A program made the translations under genes and the position numbers. A stretch of DNA of 64,000 nt from Xiphophorus maculatus (Eukaryota > Chordata > Actinopteri > Cyprinodontiformes > Poeciliidae). Positions 22,301 to 33,141 of the stretch are shown one piece after another. How positions within the stretch are numbered: the first letter of the stretch is position 1; the number at the start of each line of letters is the position of its first letter. Below the pieces are notes generated by a model, which saw only the letters and a list, made by a program, of their open reading frames with translations, searched no databases and was not told the DNA's origin. The stretch covers positions 30,235,084-30,299,083 of the forward strand of contig NC_036462.1 of NCBI RefSeq assembly GCF_002775205.1, read 5' to 3'.

Positions 22301-24528
22301 CAATAAATCAATTAATCGCTTGATAAATTAGACCTGGTTCAATGATTTCCATTTGCATGACTTATTGTTCTTCTCTCTTCTCACTTTCTACCAAAAACCA
22401 GATGACAAAAGTCTTTATTTTGTCTTTGGTCTCAGCTAGCTCTTTTTAGGAAGGACAGTTTTGTTTACAGAGGCTTCAAAATTCATTTTACTTGTTGTTT
22501 CTGTTTATTTATTTATTTATTTAGGACATTTTCCAGTTCCGGTGTTAAATGTTCATTAGAATTTAACATTTGATTTTTGAGAATGTGTTCTTGTATTATT
22601 GGAAATGGACTGAAAATCATTTCCAAATCCAACAGATAGAGTTTGGAAGCTCAAGAGGTTAAAACGAAGCAACGTTACTGGAATATGTTCAGCCTTCCTG
22701 GCTTCCTGGTCACCCACAATCTTGATTTCTTAATCTAATCCTGAATGAACAACAAAAAACTGTTTATTTTATTTTATTTTTTTAAATGCATTCTTACGTC
22801 TCTGCAGTTCCTCTGACTTTCTTTATGGTTTACGCGTTCACTGACTGGAAAAATGTGTTTTTACTTGAGTTTCTGACCAGCGGGTTACTGTTCTGTCTCA
22901 GTGAAGTTGAAAATCGTGAGATTCTGCATACAGCAAGAATTCTCAGGATGCCTCCAGATGACCTCCCAACGTACAGAGCAGCAACCGGCTCATACAGAGC
23001 AAACATTTGGTGTTGACTTTGCGCTCTGACGTTTCAGATATGGGACATAGGCGGACAGCCCCGCTTCAGGAGCATGTGGGAGCGCTACTGTCGAGGGGTC
23101 AACGCTATCGTGTAAGCTACCGCCGTTCTGCTAGAACGCCAGGCAAAAGTTCAGCAGGAACATTTCATAATGTCTCGGTTTTGTTCCTTCAGTTACATGG
23201 TGGATGCAGCAGACAGAGAGAAAATAGAAGGTTCCAGAAACGAATTACACAACCTTTTAGAGAAACCACAGCTACAAGGAATTCCTGTGAGAAACGTCTG
23301 ATCTTCGGAGTAAAACATGACGTTAGCCTTTATCACAAAGGGGTTCTGATAAAACTTCCTTTTCCTTTCTCCAGGTTTTAGTCCTCGGTAACAAGCGGGA
23401 CTTACCCAACGCACTTGATGAGAAGCAGCTCATTGAAAAAATGTGAGGAATGCTTATTTTATTTAGTTACTGTGGCTCTGAAGCACTCGACAACATGTCA
23501 CATGTTGTGTTCTGAAGTTAACGTCCGTCTGTTCTTTTGCTTTCCTGTTGACTCCTTATTAAACGTACCGTCCTGATCTATGCAGGAACCTTTCTGCCAT
23601 TCAGGACCGGGAGATCTGCTGCTACTCTGTGTCCTGCAAAGAGAAAGACAACATAGGTAAATATCAGAGGGATGTTTGTCTGGTCAAAGTTGAAAGCCAG
23701 ACGTGAATCTTAACATTCAGTTGTGTTGGTCAGTGGGACTAAAGAAAAATGACATTGTTTTGTAGGGGTGCACTGACTGCAGTTTTTTGACCGACTTTTG
23801 ATTTTACTCAAAAAGTGTTTGCTTATAAGGTCTTCTCTTGATATATTTTCTGCAGTTCAGTAGTTTGTCTTTACGTATATAAAGATTAAACTAGATGTAG
23901 TCTAAATGTGACCTAATAACATCTCTGTCCATAAATAGTCAGTGGGGCTAAAGCAATAAAGAAATCATTTTTGAGCAGTTTGCACCAGTCACTTTATTTT
24001 TTTCTTCTTTTTTTTTTGCAGATTCTGATTCCAACTAATACCAATTTGAATTTTTTTTGGGTTACCTTTATTTTGCTTGAAGTTTTTGTTTATAAAGCCT
24101 TTTCTTGACCTAGTTTCTGCAGGTCTGCAGGTTTATCTTTACATTTATAATATGGGTGTACTTTTAAATCGGCCCCAGTTTGCTTAAGTTTAGGAAATCA
24201 TCGATTGGCCGACATTTGCATGTGAAATCAATATTATCTACCTCTTCAGAGGTAGATAATATTTTTATTTTTAAAGATCAGAAAACTGCAGTCGGTGCAC
24301 CCCTAATTTTTGTTTGTTTTTTTCTGCATTGGCATGTTTCTGTTAACTGAATTTTGTTTCCGTAATTCCAATTTGCACAGTTTTAAGCTCAATAGAAACG
24401 CAACTATTGACTCAAAACATTGTCTTCTCTTAGTAATGCCAATAACTAAAGCATCAATATGTTTCCCTTTGACCTCAGATATCACACTGCAGTGGCTCAT
24501 CCAGCATTCAAAGTCACGAAGAAGCTGA
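19386..24528 (+). CDS. arl8b: ADP-ribosylation factor-like GTPase 8B (7 coding exons, 186 aa)
   Basis: Small GTPase on the lysosomal surface that recruits effectors (PLEKHM2/SKIP-kinesin-1, HOPS, PLEKHM1) and drives outward lysosome movement and fusion. Coding exons: 19386-19508, 21934-22014, 23038-23111, 23193-23286, 23375-23442, 23586-23656, 24479-24528, all GT-AG. The N-terminal amphipathic helix ([17 protein letters not shown]) replaces the myristoylated helix of other Arfs; the family is N-acetylated there. P-loop GLQYSGKTT at 27-35, switch I Thr52 in PTVGFN, WDIGGQ at 70-75, NKRD at 130-133, and the usual C-terminus QHSKSRRS. Length equals human ARL8B. FRSLF, RKVTKG and GVNAIV favour ARL8B over ARL8A. 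It sits head-to-tail behind naaa copy 2. Zebrafish has two arl8b co-orthologues; which this is cannot be told. Confidence 0.96.
20648..20697. repeat. 16-bp inverted repeat
   Basis: TACACTTTTCTCTTTT (20648-20663) pairs exactly with AAAAGAGAAAAGTGTA (20682-20697), 18-nt loop, in intron 1 of arl8b. The arms are purine/pyrimidine-biased. Confidence 0.8.
20954..21128. mobile_element. Small hAT-like non-autonomous element
   Basis: Ends TAGGGGTGCACC at the left and, on the complementary strand, TAGAGTTGCACC at the right. Flanks attatgag and attctgat agree at 6 of 8 positions, consistent with an aged 8-bp hAT target duplication. 175 bp, no coding capacity. Confidence 0.6.
22290..22680. mobile_element. 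Dispersed repeat family C, copy 1 (hAT-like remnant)
   Basis: In arl8b intron 2. Starts near 'CAATAAATCAATTAATCGC' and shares several later segments in order with the copy at 46338-46765, including GATGACAAA.GTCTT, TTTTGTTTACAGA and TCCAGTTCC.GTGT. It resembles fish non-autonomous hAT elements; the class is inferred. Confidence 0.6.
23763..24305. mobile_element. hAT-like non-autonomous element with long terminal inverted repeats
   Basis: Left end TAGGGGTGCACTGACTGCAG and right end, complemented, TAGGGGTGCACCGACTGCAG. It fills most of arl8b intron 6. Internally it carries a perfect 16-bp hairpin at 24230-24263. No transposase frame. A clear 8-bp target duplication is not visible. Confidence 0.7.
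24230..24263. repeat. Perfect 16-bp hairpin, 2-nt loop
   Basis: AATATTATCTACCTCT (24230-24245) and AGAGGTAGATAATATT (24248-24263) are exact complements with only TC between, inside the hAT-like element of arl8b intron 6. Confidence 0.9.
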
Positions 24529-25960
24529 AAAAGCAATCCGCCTGCCCTCCTCCCCCACCCAAACACCACCTCTGCCCTGTCGCAGCGCTGGCCTCGGCCC
24601 CCACACCACACACCCTTCGGTCCAGGGTCGTCAACAGTCACCCTTTGCACTGCCTCTGTGAAGTAATCCAGCTCTCTTTGCTCACTACCGCTCCCTTGTA
24701 CACTACCGTAGATGTGTATCTTCCTGTACAGCACTACCCCCTCCCCCACCCCCACACCAAACACCATCCGACAGACCTTGTCAGGAGGTTTCTTCCTCTC
24801 ATTAATGATGTCCAGGAAGCTAATGGTATTACAGCGTGCTGTCCCCCCCACTCCCAAACATCAACCGCCTACTCTGTTCCTCATCAACATTCAGTGCATA
24901 CGCGGCATTTAGTGATTGTATCTTTGAGCAGTTATTTGCCAAAACGACAACGGTTGCCTATTCCTTTTGTCTTTGTTTTTTTTTAAATCCAGATCTTTTG
25001 CGACGTTGGAAAAACTTTCTTAATTTGCTTGGCATTTGAAAGCGTCTCCTACTCGGGTGTCTTAAATTCAAGTTTACACGTAACTTTTAAATCTCGTTAA
25101 AAGGTTAAGGGTTTTCGGTGTGCAAGATTTCCCGAGCCAAATTTTAAGTGCCTTTGACTGCGAAAAGTGTCCCAATCAGACGGTTAGTGTTCCTGGAAGA
25201 CTCCTATCTTAAGAGCACCTATAGACAATCTCGTTTTAAGCTCCCCATAAATCACTTAAGCGCGTCACGATGTCTGACGACGAAGAACGGAGGAGAAGAT
25301 GCTACTTTTCTCATGCTTGCCCAAGGCATCTGGAAGCCTTTTTGAGTTATGTCTGTGGCGTGGAAAGCTTGGACAGATTGATGGGAGTGTTTTTACGCAA
25401 AGAGCCGGGCCGCGGCGCAAGTCCAATCAGGTGTCTCTCTCAAGGTGAGTAGGGGTCGGCTAACAGAAAGCCAGTGTTACGGCGAGGTTCTCCCTCGTTT
25501 GAGTCACCCCTGTTCAGATTAAACGTTTCTCATTTTCACGGGTTTGCTTTTTATTAACAAGACTAATCGGTCTAACCACTATCGTCCTGGTTGATGTATC
25601 TCAATCAGTTTTTTGTTTTTTTTTTCCTCCTTGTGCTTAAATCTCTGGAATCATGTCCCTGCAGGATGCCACTATAGCCACGCCCACATCACTCTTATTT
25701 TCTCTCATGTAGTCCATGCGTCCATTGTTGGGACCGCCGCAGAAGCAGTGAGGGAGGAGGGAGCTGTTCATTTGGCTCAACTTGCAGAAAGCTTTTTGTT
25801 ACCTGTGATATAAATATAGCCTATTTGCATTATTTGTACCTGCATGTGCTGGGCTTGCTCACACTCATTGGTAGACTTTGTAAATAAGACGTTAGCATTT
25901 TTATTCGAATAAATGCTCCTGTAGATGTCATGCATTATCTCCCTGTGATTGCCAATAAAT
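24529..25960 (+). other. Probable arl8b 3' UTR
   Basis: Follows the arl8b stop. The first 350 bases are C-rich. AATAAA signals lie at 25908-25913 and 25954-25959; use of either would give a 3' UTR of about 1.4 kb. A two-exon open frame (25270-25813) with good splice sites lies inside this interval, so part of it may be a separate transcript. Confidence 0.5.
25270..25813 (+). CDS. Unrecognised two-exon open frame, 107 codons (candidate)
   Basis: I do not recognise this protein. Candidate exons are 25270-25444 and 25665-25813. The ATG has A at -3. The donor CAAG|GTGAGT and the acceptor (T-rich tract, then ccctgcag) are both strong, and splicing joins the two frames in phase 1 with no stop until TAA at 25811. 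The product would start MSDDEERRRR (acidic, then basic), contain several Cys and His, and have a hydrophobic middle (HITLIFSHVVHASIVGTAA). An in-frame stop upstream (25237) bounds the start. It sits 740 bases after arl8b on the same strand and before the AATAAA signals. It may instead be an intron within the arl8b 3' UTR, or chance. Confidence 0.3.
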
Positions 25961-26027
25961 TTTGTTTTTATTTATAAGGATTTCCGACATGTACTGTCTT
26001 TTGTGAAAGAGTCATTTTGCTGTTTCG

Positions 26028-26048
26028 CCACTAGATGGCAGCAGAGGG
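26028..26048 (+). promoter_or_regulatory. CTCF-like motif downstream of arl8b
   Basis: CCACTAGATGGCAGCAGAGG matches the vertebrate CTCF core (CCACTAGATGGCAG plus GAGG). Same orientation as the motif at 19230, so the two bracket arl8b. Motif match only. Confidence 0.5.
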
Positions 26049-29000
26049 CTTTGGAACGGAAATGGAGAGGCAAGCGGCCGTGAAGCTAATAATATATGGA
26101 ATATTTTTGAAAGTGATTTTTGAAGCAAAATGAAAGCAGTCGCTGAAAGGGCGTGGCTTGTTTGCAGTTTTCAAGACAAAGAGAGAATACAGTTGCATGA
26201 ACATTTTCTGCTGTATCACTGATGAGTTCTTCCACTTCCATTTGTTCTAACTATTCATTGCAACACATTGAACCATGTTGTACATGTCATTTTTACTCGC
26301 TGTTCAAATGCCAAATGCTCTTTTCTTTTCTTTTTTCTTTTTTACTTTGACAGGAAAGTCGTCTGCTTGTAATGTACGTCACATATCGGGATGTTTTTTT
26401 CTTGTTCTTCAATATTCAGTGTTTTGTTTTTTTATTTTTATTATTTCTTCAACAACAACCGTATTTTCTGATTTTCTTTCTCCTGACGTTTGCTCAGACA
26501 TATTTTTGCTGATTTAGTTTCTTGCGTGCCCCATTAACTTCCTGTAGCAATTGATAAACATCACTGAGTTATTTTTTTTTTTTTGTAATCAAAAAGTAGT
26601 GCATAATTGTGCAGTGCAAGAAAATTAACAACAGAAGCTTGATGTGAGACTGGGCCATTGTGCAAATGAATATTATGTTTTGATCTGCATTTTAATCATT
26701 ATTTTTAATAATCTGAATTTGACCAATGAGACACCCCTTCGGCCTGTCCAGATTTTTTTTATTTGCATCTCAACCATACATTTGTTTACATATTGATTCT
26801 ACTGGCACCTTTTTAATATATATATATATATATTTTTTTTTTTTAAAGAAATGCACTACCTTGATAAAAGAGAATGGAGCTCAAATAAAAAAATAATTTG
26901 TTACATGAAATTTAATTACCAATAAGTTTGTGAAAACTTCATTTACTGACATTTAACATGGCAACTTGATAAACTTAATATATTTTTTATACTGACCTTA
27001 AATTACATGCGGATACACGCTGTCTAGTAATTAGACTATTTCAAAAGGCAACTTATACCTTTAGACTTTATTTTGATGTGTCAATGTAACAGGCTGAGTG
27101 CACGTTTCAAATATTGATTTGTTAAAAAATGTTGTGTTTTATTGTTGTCCCATTTCACAGAAACACACTTTTGTGATGATCTGTCAAATTAAATCCCAAT
27201 GATTTCACATGCAGAGACGTTCCAGGCGTGTGGATACTGAACAAGCAGAAACGGTACCAATAGTTCTAACCCCCATCCAAACACGTAGTGCTTTATTGTA
27301 AAAAAAAAAAAAAATGTGTCAATGTACGCAAGTGTGTTTTCCAACTGGGGGCCAATAACTAGAGTCCTTTCCAGGTGGTGTTGGTTCAACAGGAACACTG
27401 TTATTAATCTAATTTCTTAAACATGGCGTCAAATGAACATCTGCAGGCGTTGGTTGTATCCGTGTTGGTAGGTGGAAGGTGTGGACAGACGTGGGTGTTG
27501 CCTGATGAAACCCACAGAATGCAGCATCGCTCCAGAATTATTACTGGCTTCTTTAACGTGGCTTACAGCTGGAGCAAAAAGCCTAGCGGCTGAACAGTAC
27601 TTAGATTTATTCAGAGAAGAGGTCATAGAGGTGGCCTAAAGGTGTGACATATAGTTTCATTCATTATGTAGTGATACATTTAGTAGTCAACTACAGAACG
27701 AGCCATCACCAAAATGACAAGATTCCTCCTCAAAGTGGAGCATTAGGCGCTCCATCAGAGATGATCTTTCTCTTTGATGAATCTTCTCTGTCAAATCATG
27801 ATGGATGTGCTAAGAAGGGTGTAGCTCAGCTGTCAACAAGTCTGTTCTCAGCAGTATAATCAGAAACATCAACCCCACCTGACCAAGAGCTCTTAGACAG
27901 TAACAAATATTGGCCTGTCTAAAGTCAGACTTGTGCTTTTTAAAACAGCTGTAAAGTCAGAAGCCATGAAGACTAAATCAGATTCATCTTTATCCTTAAT
28001 AGCACGATTTTATTTTCTTATTGTGCTTACAATGTGCAGCCACAGGGGTGTGTCCACTTCAAAATGACTGGACCTGGAAATAAGCAATAGAAAACTGACA
28101 GCCTTTTGTTATTTTGGAGAGTTTGTGGCGTCCCAAAGGTCACGGAGAGCCTGCTGGCATTCAGTTTGGTGAAAGAAGTCCAACTTGACAAATCTGCTTA
28201 ATCGAGCACCATAAAACTGAAAAAGAAAAGCCTTCCATAATTTCTTTTCAACCAGAGACTCACCACGTTGTTAATTATCAAAAGCGTGCGCCTGCTCTGT
28301 TGACTGAACTGCCTCCATCAAGGCTAAAGCACTTCCACTTCCTTCCTCTCCCTCCCCACTTGGCTGTGTCACCATAAACAGTTTTTATTTCTTCCAGACA
28401 TGCCTGCAATAATATTTACCTCCAGCACTGAGACTTTCGGGTCGAAGTGTTTACACTGCACATTCGCAACACTGCTACGCAGCATTTCACTGGATCCCTA
28501 TAAGACGAGAACATGCATCTTGCGATTGCGTTGGTGAGTTGGTGCAGGTTTAAAAATCTTGATGAGAAGACAATCAATGCAATTGTTGAAGAATCGGTCC
28601 CGATACGTCTTGTTTTGTTCTCACAAAGTAGAGAACACATTTGGGTTTTTTTTCCCTCTGCTTTTTAAAAGTGCAGAGAAATCATTCAATTCCAAAATAC
28701 TTTATTGATACTCAAGAGAAATCTAAATCTTTAGGTCTGTCCAGTTTAGAGTTAAACTAAGAGTTAAACTAAATATGGGCTAAATAGCTAAATTTGAACT
28801 AAAAGTTAGTCAATTTCCGTTAAATAGATCAAAATAGCCCTTCAGTACCAAAAAGGAATCCAGTGTCACTGATTTCAGATGTGTGCAACTTGAACACTAG
28901 AACACCTTCCGAAACTGAATTTCCTATTGGGGAACTGGGAGGAACTCCAACTACCCCAAGTTATGACTTATAAGGGAGACTTCACATTTCAATATGGCCG

Positions 29001-30143
29001 CTCCTCGCATCAACAGCAGTAAGATGTGATGGAAACATATTTATTTTACAAGACACGCATGTGAAAGTCCTTCTAAAATCAATGTTACATGTACAGTCAC
29101 CAACTATAAAGCTAAATTAAAAGTGGTGTTTGCTTATGGAAAGTAGAGCTTAAAATGACATTTGAAAGAGTGTTTGGAAATAATATCTACGGGCTTCACC
29201 ATGTTGAAATTCCGACTTCTTAACTAGAATAACTAGAAACTTCGGGTTTGATGTCAAACCCACTTCCCGGGTAACTGGAATGCAGCATAACACTGTGTCA
29301 ACCCATGCAAATAAGAAAGAAAACACACTGTGGTCCCACTTGTGCCACCCCCTGATAGAATGGCGCCCTGAGCATTCTGGTCGCTGAGCCATTTTGACCA
29401 CATGACCGCATACTTCATGAGACTTTAAAATCCAAATTTAATAAGTGATTTTTTCCTCCCCATTCATTTATCCAGAGATCTAAAAGACTTGTTTTGTGTG
29501 TTTTTTGATGACAGAAACTGATGTTATTCAGAGTTGTTAAAAGTGCAGATTTGGGGTTAGGTGTTTTGGAGAACTGGGATTGACAGGCATCTGCAAGCAC
29601 TTCATTCAGTTCCCCTGCGCAGACCTTAATTTGGCACTAATCGCCGTGCGGAATGCCACATGATTCATTCGCGGCCGCATGGCACATATCATCATTCCTC
29701 AGCGCTCTACACCCTGTTAAAGACAGATGGTTACAAGCAAACACGCCCTGTAATGATCCAGTGTAACAGGGCTCTGTAGACGTCGTCCCTCCACTTTGCA
29801 GCTTTATGGCGGCCATTAACTGTCGTTTATGATATTGAGTTAAATGAGTTCTTAATTTAACCATGTTTAAGCTTAGTCTTGTTAAAAACGTTCATGTTTG
29901 GACTTCAATTTTGGAACGAAGTAGCAGTCATTGTGGATTGATAATCCAAAATTGATTAAACAATCAATTTTAATACTACCTTTAACCTTTTCGTTAAAGG
30001 TAGTATTTAAAAAAAAAAACAATTATTTTTTTCATCCAAAAAAAGTGGACATTATAAATTAATTTTTATAACTCATTATGTTTACAAAGTATGAGCTTTG
30101 CTGAGATTTTATTTGATAGACAAACACAAAGCAGTGCATTATA
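26049..30143. other. Gene-free AT-rich region
   Basis: No gene found. T-rich and AT-rich blocks with an AT microsatellite near 26818-26832. A fragment near 26590-26630 resembles internal parts of fish Tc1-like elements. 29580-29870 is more complex, CpG-containing sequence (with a NotI site, GCGGCCGC, at about 29671) that could be a conserved regulatory element. A 15-bp hairpin sits at 29972-30007. Confidence 0.5.
29972..30007. repeat. Perfect 15-bp hairpin, 6-nt loop
   Basis: AATACTACCTTTAAC (29972-29986) and GTTAAAGGTAGTATT (29993-30007) are exact complements, followed by an A run (from about 30009). Confidence 0.9.
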
Positions 30144-30536
30144 CAGTACAGACCAAAAGTTTGGACACACCTTTTAATTCAATGAGTTTCCTTTATTTTC
30201 ATGACTATTGACATTGTAGATTCACACTGAAGGCATCAAAACTATGAATAACACATGTGGAAATATGCACTAAACAAAAAAGTGTAAAACAACTGAAAAT
30301 ACCCCTTATATTCTAGTTTCTTCAAAGTAGCAACCTTTAGCTGTGATTACTGCTTTGCACACACTCTGCATTTTCTTGATGAGCTTCAAGAGGTCGTCAC
30401 CTGAAATGGTTTTCACTTCATAGGTCAACCTGCCCTGTCAGGTTAATAAGTGGGATTTATTGCCTTATAAATAGTCATGAAAATAAAGAAAACCCATTGA
30501 ATTAGAAAGGTGTGTCCAAACTTTTGGTCTGTACTG
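30144..30536. mobile_element. Tc1/mariner non-autonomous element (393 bp)
   Basis: Both ends read CAGTACAGACCAAAAGTTTG inward, and inverted repeats continue with few mismatches for about 65 bases (to CATGACTA). Flanked by TA on both sides (30142-30143 and 30537-30538), the usual Tc1 target duplication. The interior matches the untranslated and transposase-end segments of a Tc1-like family widespread in teleosts (CAACCTTTAGCTGTGATTAC, GATGAGCTTCAAGAGGT), with most of the transposase deleted. It cannot move by itself. Confidence 0.9.
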
Positions 30537-31854
30537 TATGTGCCTGTTTTACCCATCGTACAGTTGAGTCAAAAACTAGTGGAATTCACCCATTGGTGCA
30601 GTGATCAGGCTAACTACTATTATTAAAAGCTAATGACAGTATACATAATCTATATTCAATGTTTCCCATTAGTGTCAATGGTTACTTGCTCTGAAGTTCC
30701 ATGCTTCAGCAAAGAAGCATGGAACTATAAATGTGTGTTGATTTAAAGTTACTTAAGCTATGGGAGAGATCAGTACAATGCTAATACTATGCAGTTAGTG
30801 ATACAGGCAAAAAAAACAAACTTTTCAGCAGTTCTTTTTAACTGACATTCTAATTTTTCAAAGTTTTGTGTGTGTTCTTCTGTTTTTGTTTGGGCAAACA
30901 GATGGACAACCCCGAAATGGTTAAATGCGTTTAAAATCGAAAATCGAAAAGCCAACGTTTCCCGAAGGGATTCTGTTTTCGAGGCCGCTGCTGTTCGCCT
31001 AGGCGCAGAACAAGAAAAGTTATTTCCGCCTGGCTGTAATCCACAACTTTCTCCTCTCTCCTGTGATTGTGGGAGTGCAGAAAAGCTGCTGAGACCTCCA
31101 GAATGCAGCGCTTCCATTCCCACTGGGTGAGAGTAATCTTACAGGCCCACTCTGTTATCCGGTGGCCCCTCAGATAGTCGGCTCCCGTGTGAACGCTTTC
31201 ACACTCTCACCTACCCGGTGCGGCTCTCCTCCTCAGATTCCATTAAAAAAAAAAATAAAAAAAATCAAAACTTTAGCTCCTGGGGTTCTGATCAAATAGA
31301 GTAGTTATTACATTTTTTTTCCTTCATTTTGATTCCCTCCCCCCACCCATATGCCTCATATTTACATATAGATTGGGTATTTATCAGTCTGCATTTTACA
31401 GCAGATTCACTGTAGTCCTCTTTATTAAACCATGATGGATTTATGTATATTTAATGAAGAGTTGATGTCGAGGGTGTAATTCTTTGAACAAGGGTGTACA
31501 TGCGATGTGAGCTGAATAATAAAGCATGTGCACTACTGAACTTCAAACCTTTGCGAAAATCTTTGGGGTGTCCGCCATTATCATTTGCACCTCTGTTTTA
31601 AGTGGTTACATATGAACATGTTCTCCTTAGGAATCCAAAGCATTAATCATCACTATCTTTATCCTGCTGTAAGATGAGATACACAATCATAAGTGTTTGT
31701 AGCACATACAGGGCAGTTTTAGTTCAAGTCTTAATGGGGTCATTGGCCATCTTTACTGCCAAAAACATTCTTTTGCAGTGAAAAGAAAAACACTCACAAG
31801 TCTTTTCTTTTACGCTTCTTCTGCTATATTTATAACTTTAACTGTGTAGTTCTA
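30537..31854. other. Gene-free region with one complex patch
   Basis: AT-rich DNA apart from 30890-31230, which is CpG-bearing and open in one + frame up to a possible donor (CACTGG|GTGAGA near 31127) but has no convincing start. I do not call it an exon. Nothing else was seen. Confidence 0.45.
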
Positions 31855-32070
31855 AGCCGGAGAGGGGACAAACGATCTCACCACGGAGCTCATTTTCACC
31901 CTCGGGTCTTCAGAGACGGGAAGCTAGCGAGGTGGAAGCTAACGGTCAAAAGCGCATGCGCGTTTCAAGGACGTGTTAAAATCCCAACGCCATCTAGTGG
32001 CCTGACATGACAACTACAGGAGATTCATGATGGCGGCCTCGTCAAAAGTGAAACTTTTCCGAAAATGCTG
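31855..32070 (+). promoter_or_regulatory. CpG-rich candidate promoter with NRF1-type site and possible first exon
   Basis: A sharp CpG-rich patch in AT-rich surroundings. GCGCATGCGCG at about 31954 is the palindromic NRF1 motif common in housekeeping promoters. A reverse CTCF-like site (31984-32000) follows. Then ATGATGGCGGCC at 32027 opens a short frame (MMAASSKVKLFRKC) that runs into a donor, CTG|GTAGGT, at 32070. This is the shape of a first coding exon on the + strand. The next exon is not certain; one phase-compatible candidate is 49153-49331. I do not recognise the protein. Confidence 0.4.
31984..32000 (-). promoter_or_regulatory. CTCF-like motif, reverse orientation
   Basis: On the - strand the sequence reads CCACTAGATGGCGTTGG. 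It faces the + strand motif at 26028. Motif match only. Confidence 0.4.
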
Positions 32071-32861
32071 GTAGGTTCCTGGCAGCGGTCTTGTGTAAAC
32101 GTAGCCTTATACACCGTTTGGTGCCTTAGAATAACTGAACACAGCGACTCTTGGCCTGTTTCAAACAATCCATATAGCTGGATGAAAAAGATTTTTTTTG
32201 CACCTGTTTCTTGGTTACCTAAGCTAGCATCGATCAAACAAGGCATATCTTGCTGTAAACCTGAAATATCATTAAATATCAATAGTTTCTTTTTGCACCC
32301 AAGCTAAGGCTGCTCAATTTTGAAAAAATAAAATAAAAATCACAATCACAAATATGTCAGTCCTAAAACTGACAATAGCAAATTTAGTTTAAAAGCATTT
32401 TGTAGTAAAAAAACCCCCTTAAAAAGTTCATCTGCAAATTAGTATGCGAGGGGAAATAATTGTAATACTAATTATTTGTATTTGCTTTGTTTTAGTAATT
32501 GTTTGGAGCCAAAATTGAAAAACACATTTGATTAGTTTCACAGCCCCCCTTGGGTAATTTAAATTTGACAAGTAACATTCATTTGCAATTATTAATTAAG
32601 GAAACAATTATACGATTCAGATTATTTAGTGTAGAAGATTGCATCTTTGAAACGTGGCCAGTCTGACATTGAAAGCTTTTCTAAATTGTAATGTTGAAAA
32701 AGTTGCACTAAATTTGAAATGGTCTCATGTATTTGTGTTGCAGATGGACCTGAAGGAGGACTTAAGGCAGAAAACAATTTAAAGTTGACTTAGCTTTGTA
32801 GGCGACCATTGTTGCTAATATTGGGGAATTGACATAGCTTGAGTTCCATGGCTCTAAGACA
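32071..32861. other. Gene-free AT-rich region
   Basis: No exon with matching phase was found here. An acceptor-like ttgcag precedes an ATG at 32744, but joined to the 32070 donor it would give an immediate stop. Confidence 0.5.
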
Positions 32862-33066
32862 GTGGTCTCAAATTACTGTAACTTTTAGATTTCTCTTTGC
32901 TTCAGCACACCTGGCTCCAGTGTTATCTCATTAGCAGAGTTGTGTAGAGCTGGACTGCATGCGTGAGACATGGTTTAGTGTTTGAAATCAAGTGTAGGAA
33001 AAGGGACACATCTGAAAGTTGCAGGTCACCGGCCCTCGAGGACAGCAGTTTGAGACTGCTGCTCTA
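32862..33066. mobile_element. Small palindromic MITE-like element
   Basis: Ends share an imperfect inverted repeat (left AGACAGTGGTCTCAAA; right, complemented, AGAGCAGCAGTCTCAAAC) and the interior (CAGCACACCTGGCTCCAG .. GCCCTCGAGGACAGCAG) matches a class of short fish elements often seen near genes. No coding capacity. Confidence 0.6.
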
Positions 33067-33141
33067 AGATATGTGCCATTCAGTTCTAAAGTGGGCGAAT
33101 ATGATCTAGAATATCAGAAGACTACTTCTTCTGATATTCCG

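Noticed and set aside
22786..23016. 76-codon + frame ending just before arl8b exon 3
   Set aside because: Ends in the intron, no start or donor that fits; arl8b exon 3 begins at 23038 in another context.
24303..24857. 184-codon open frame on the - strand, the longest in the window
   Set aside because: It runs antisense to the last arl8b exon and the C-rich 3' UTR, has no recognisable family and owes its length to base composition.
24459..24986. 175-codon + frame over the arl8b end
   Set aside because: It overlaps arl8b exon 7 in a different frame and continues into the C-rich 3' UTR; a shadow of the real gene.
29972..30007. Hairpin as a microRNA precursor
   Set aside because: The stem is only 15 bp, too short for a pre-miRNA.
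32744..32782. ATG-started mini frame after an acceptor-like ttgcag
   Set aside because: Joined to the donor at 32070 it gives an immediate stop, and alone it is only 12 codons.
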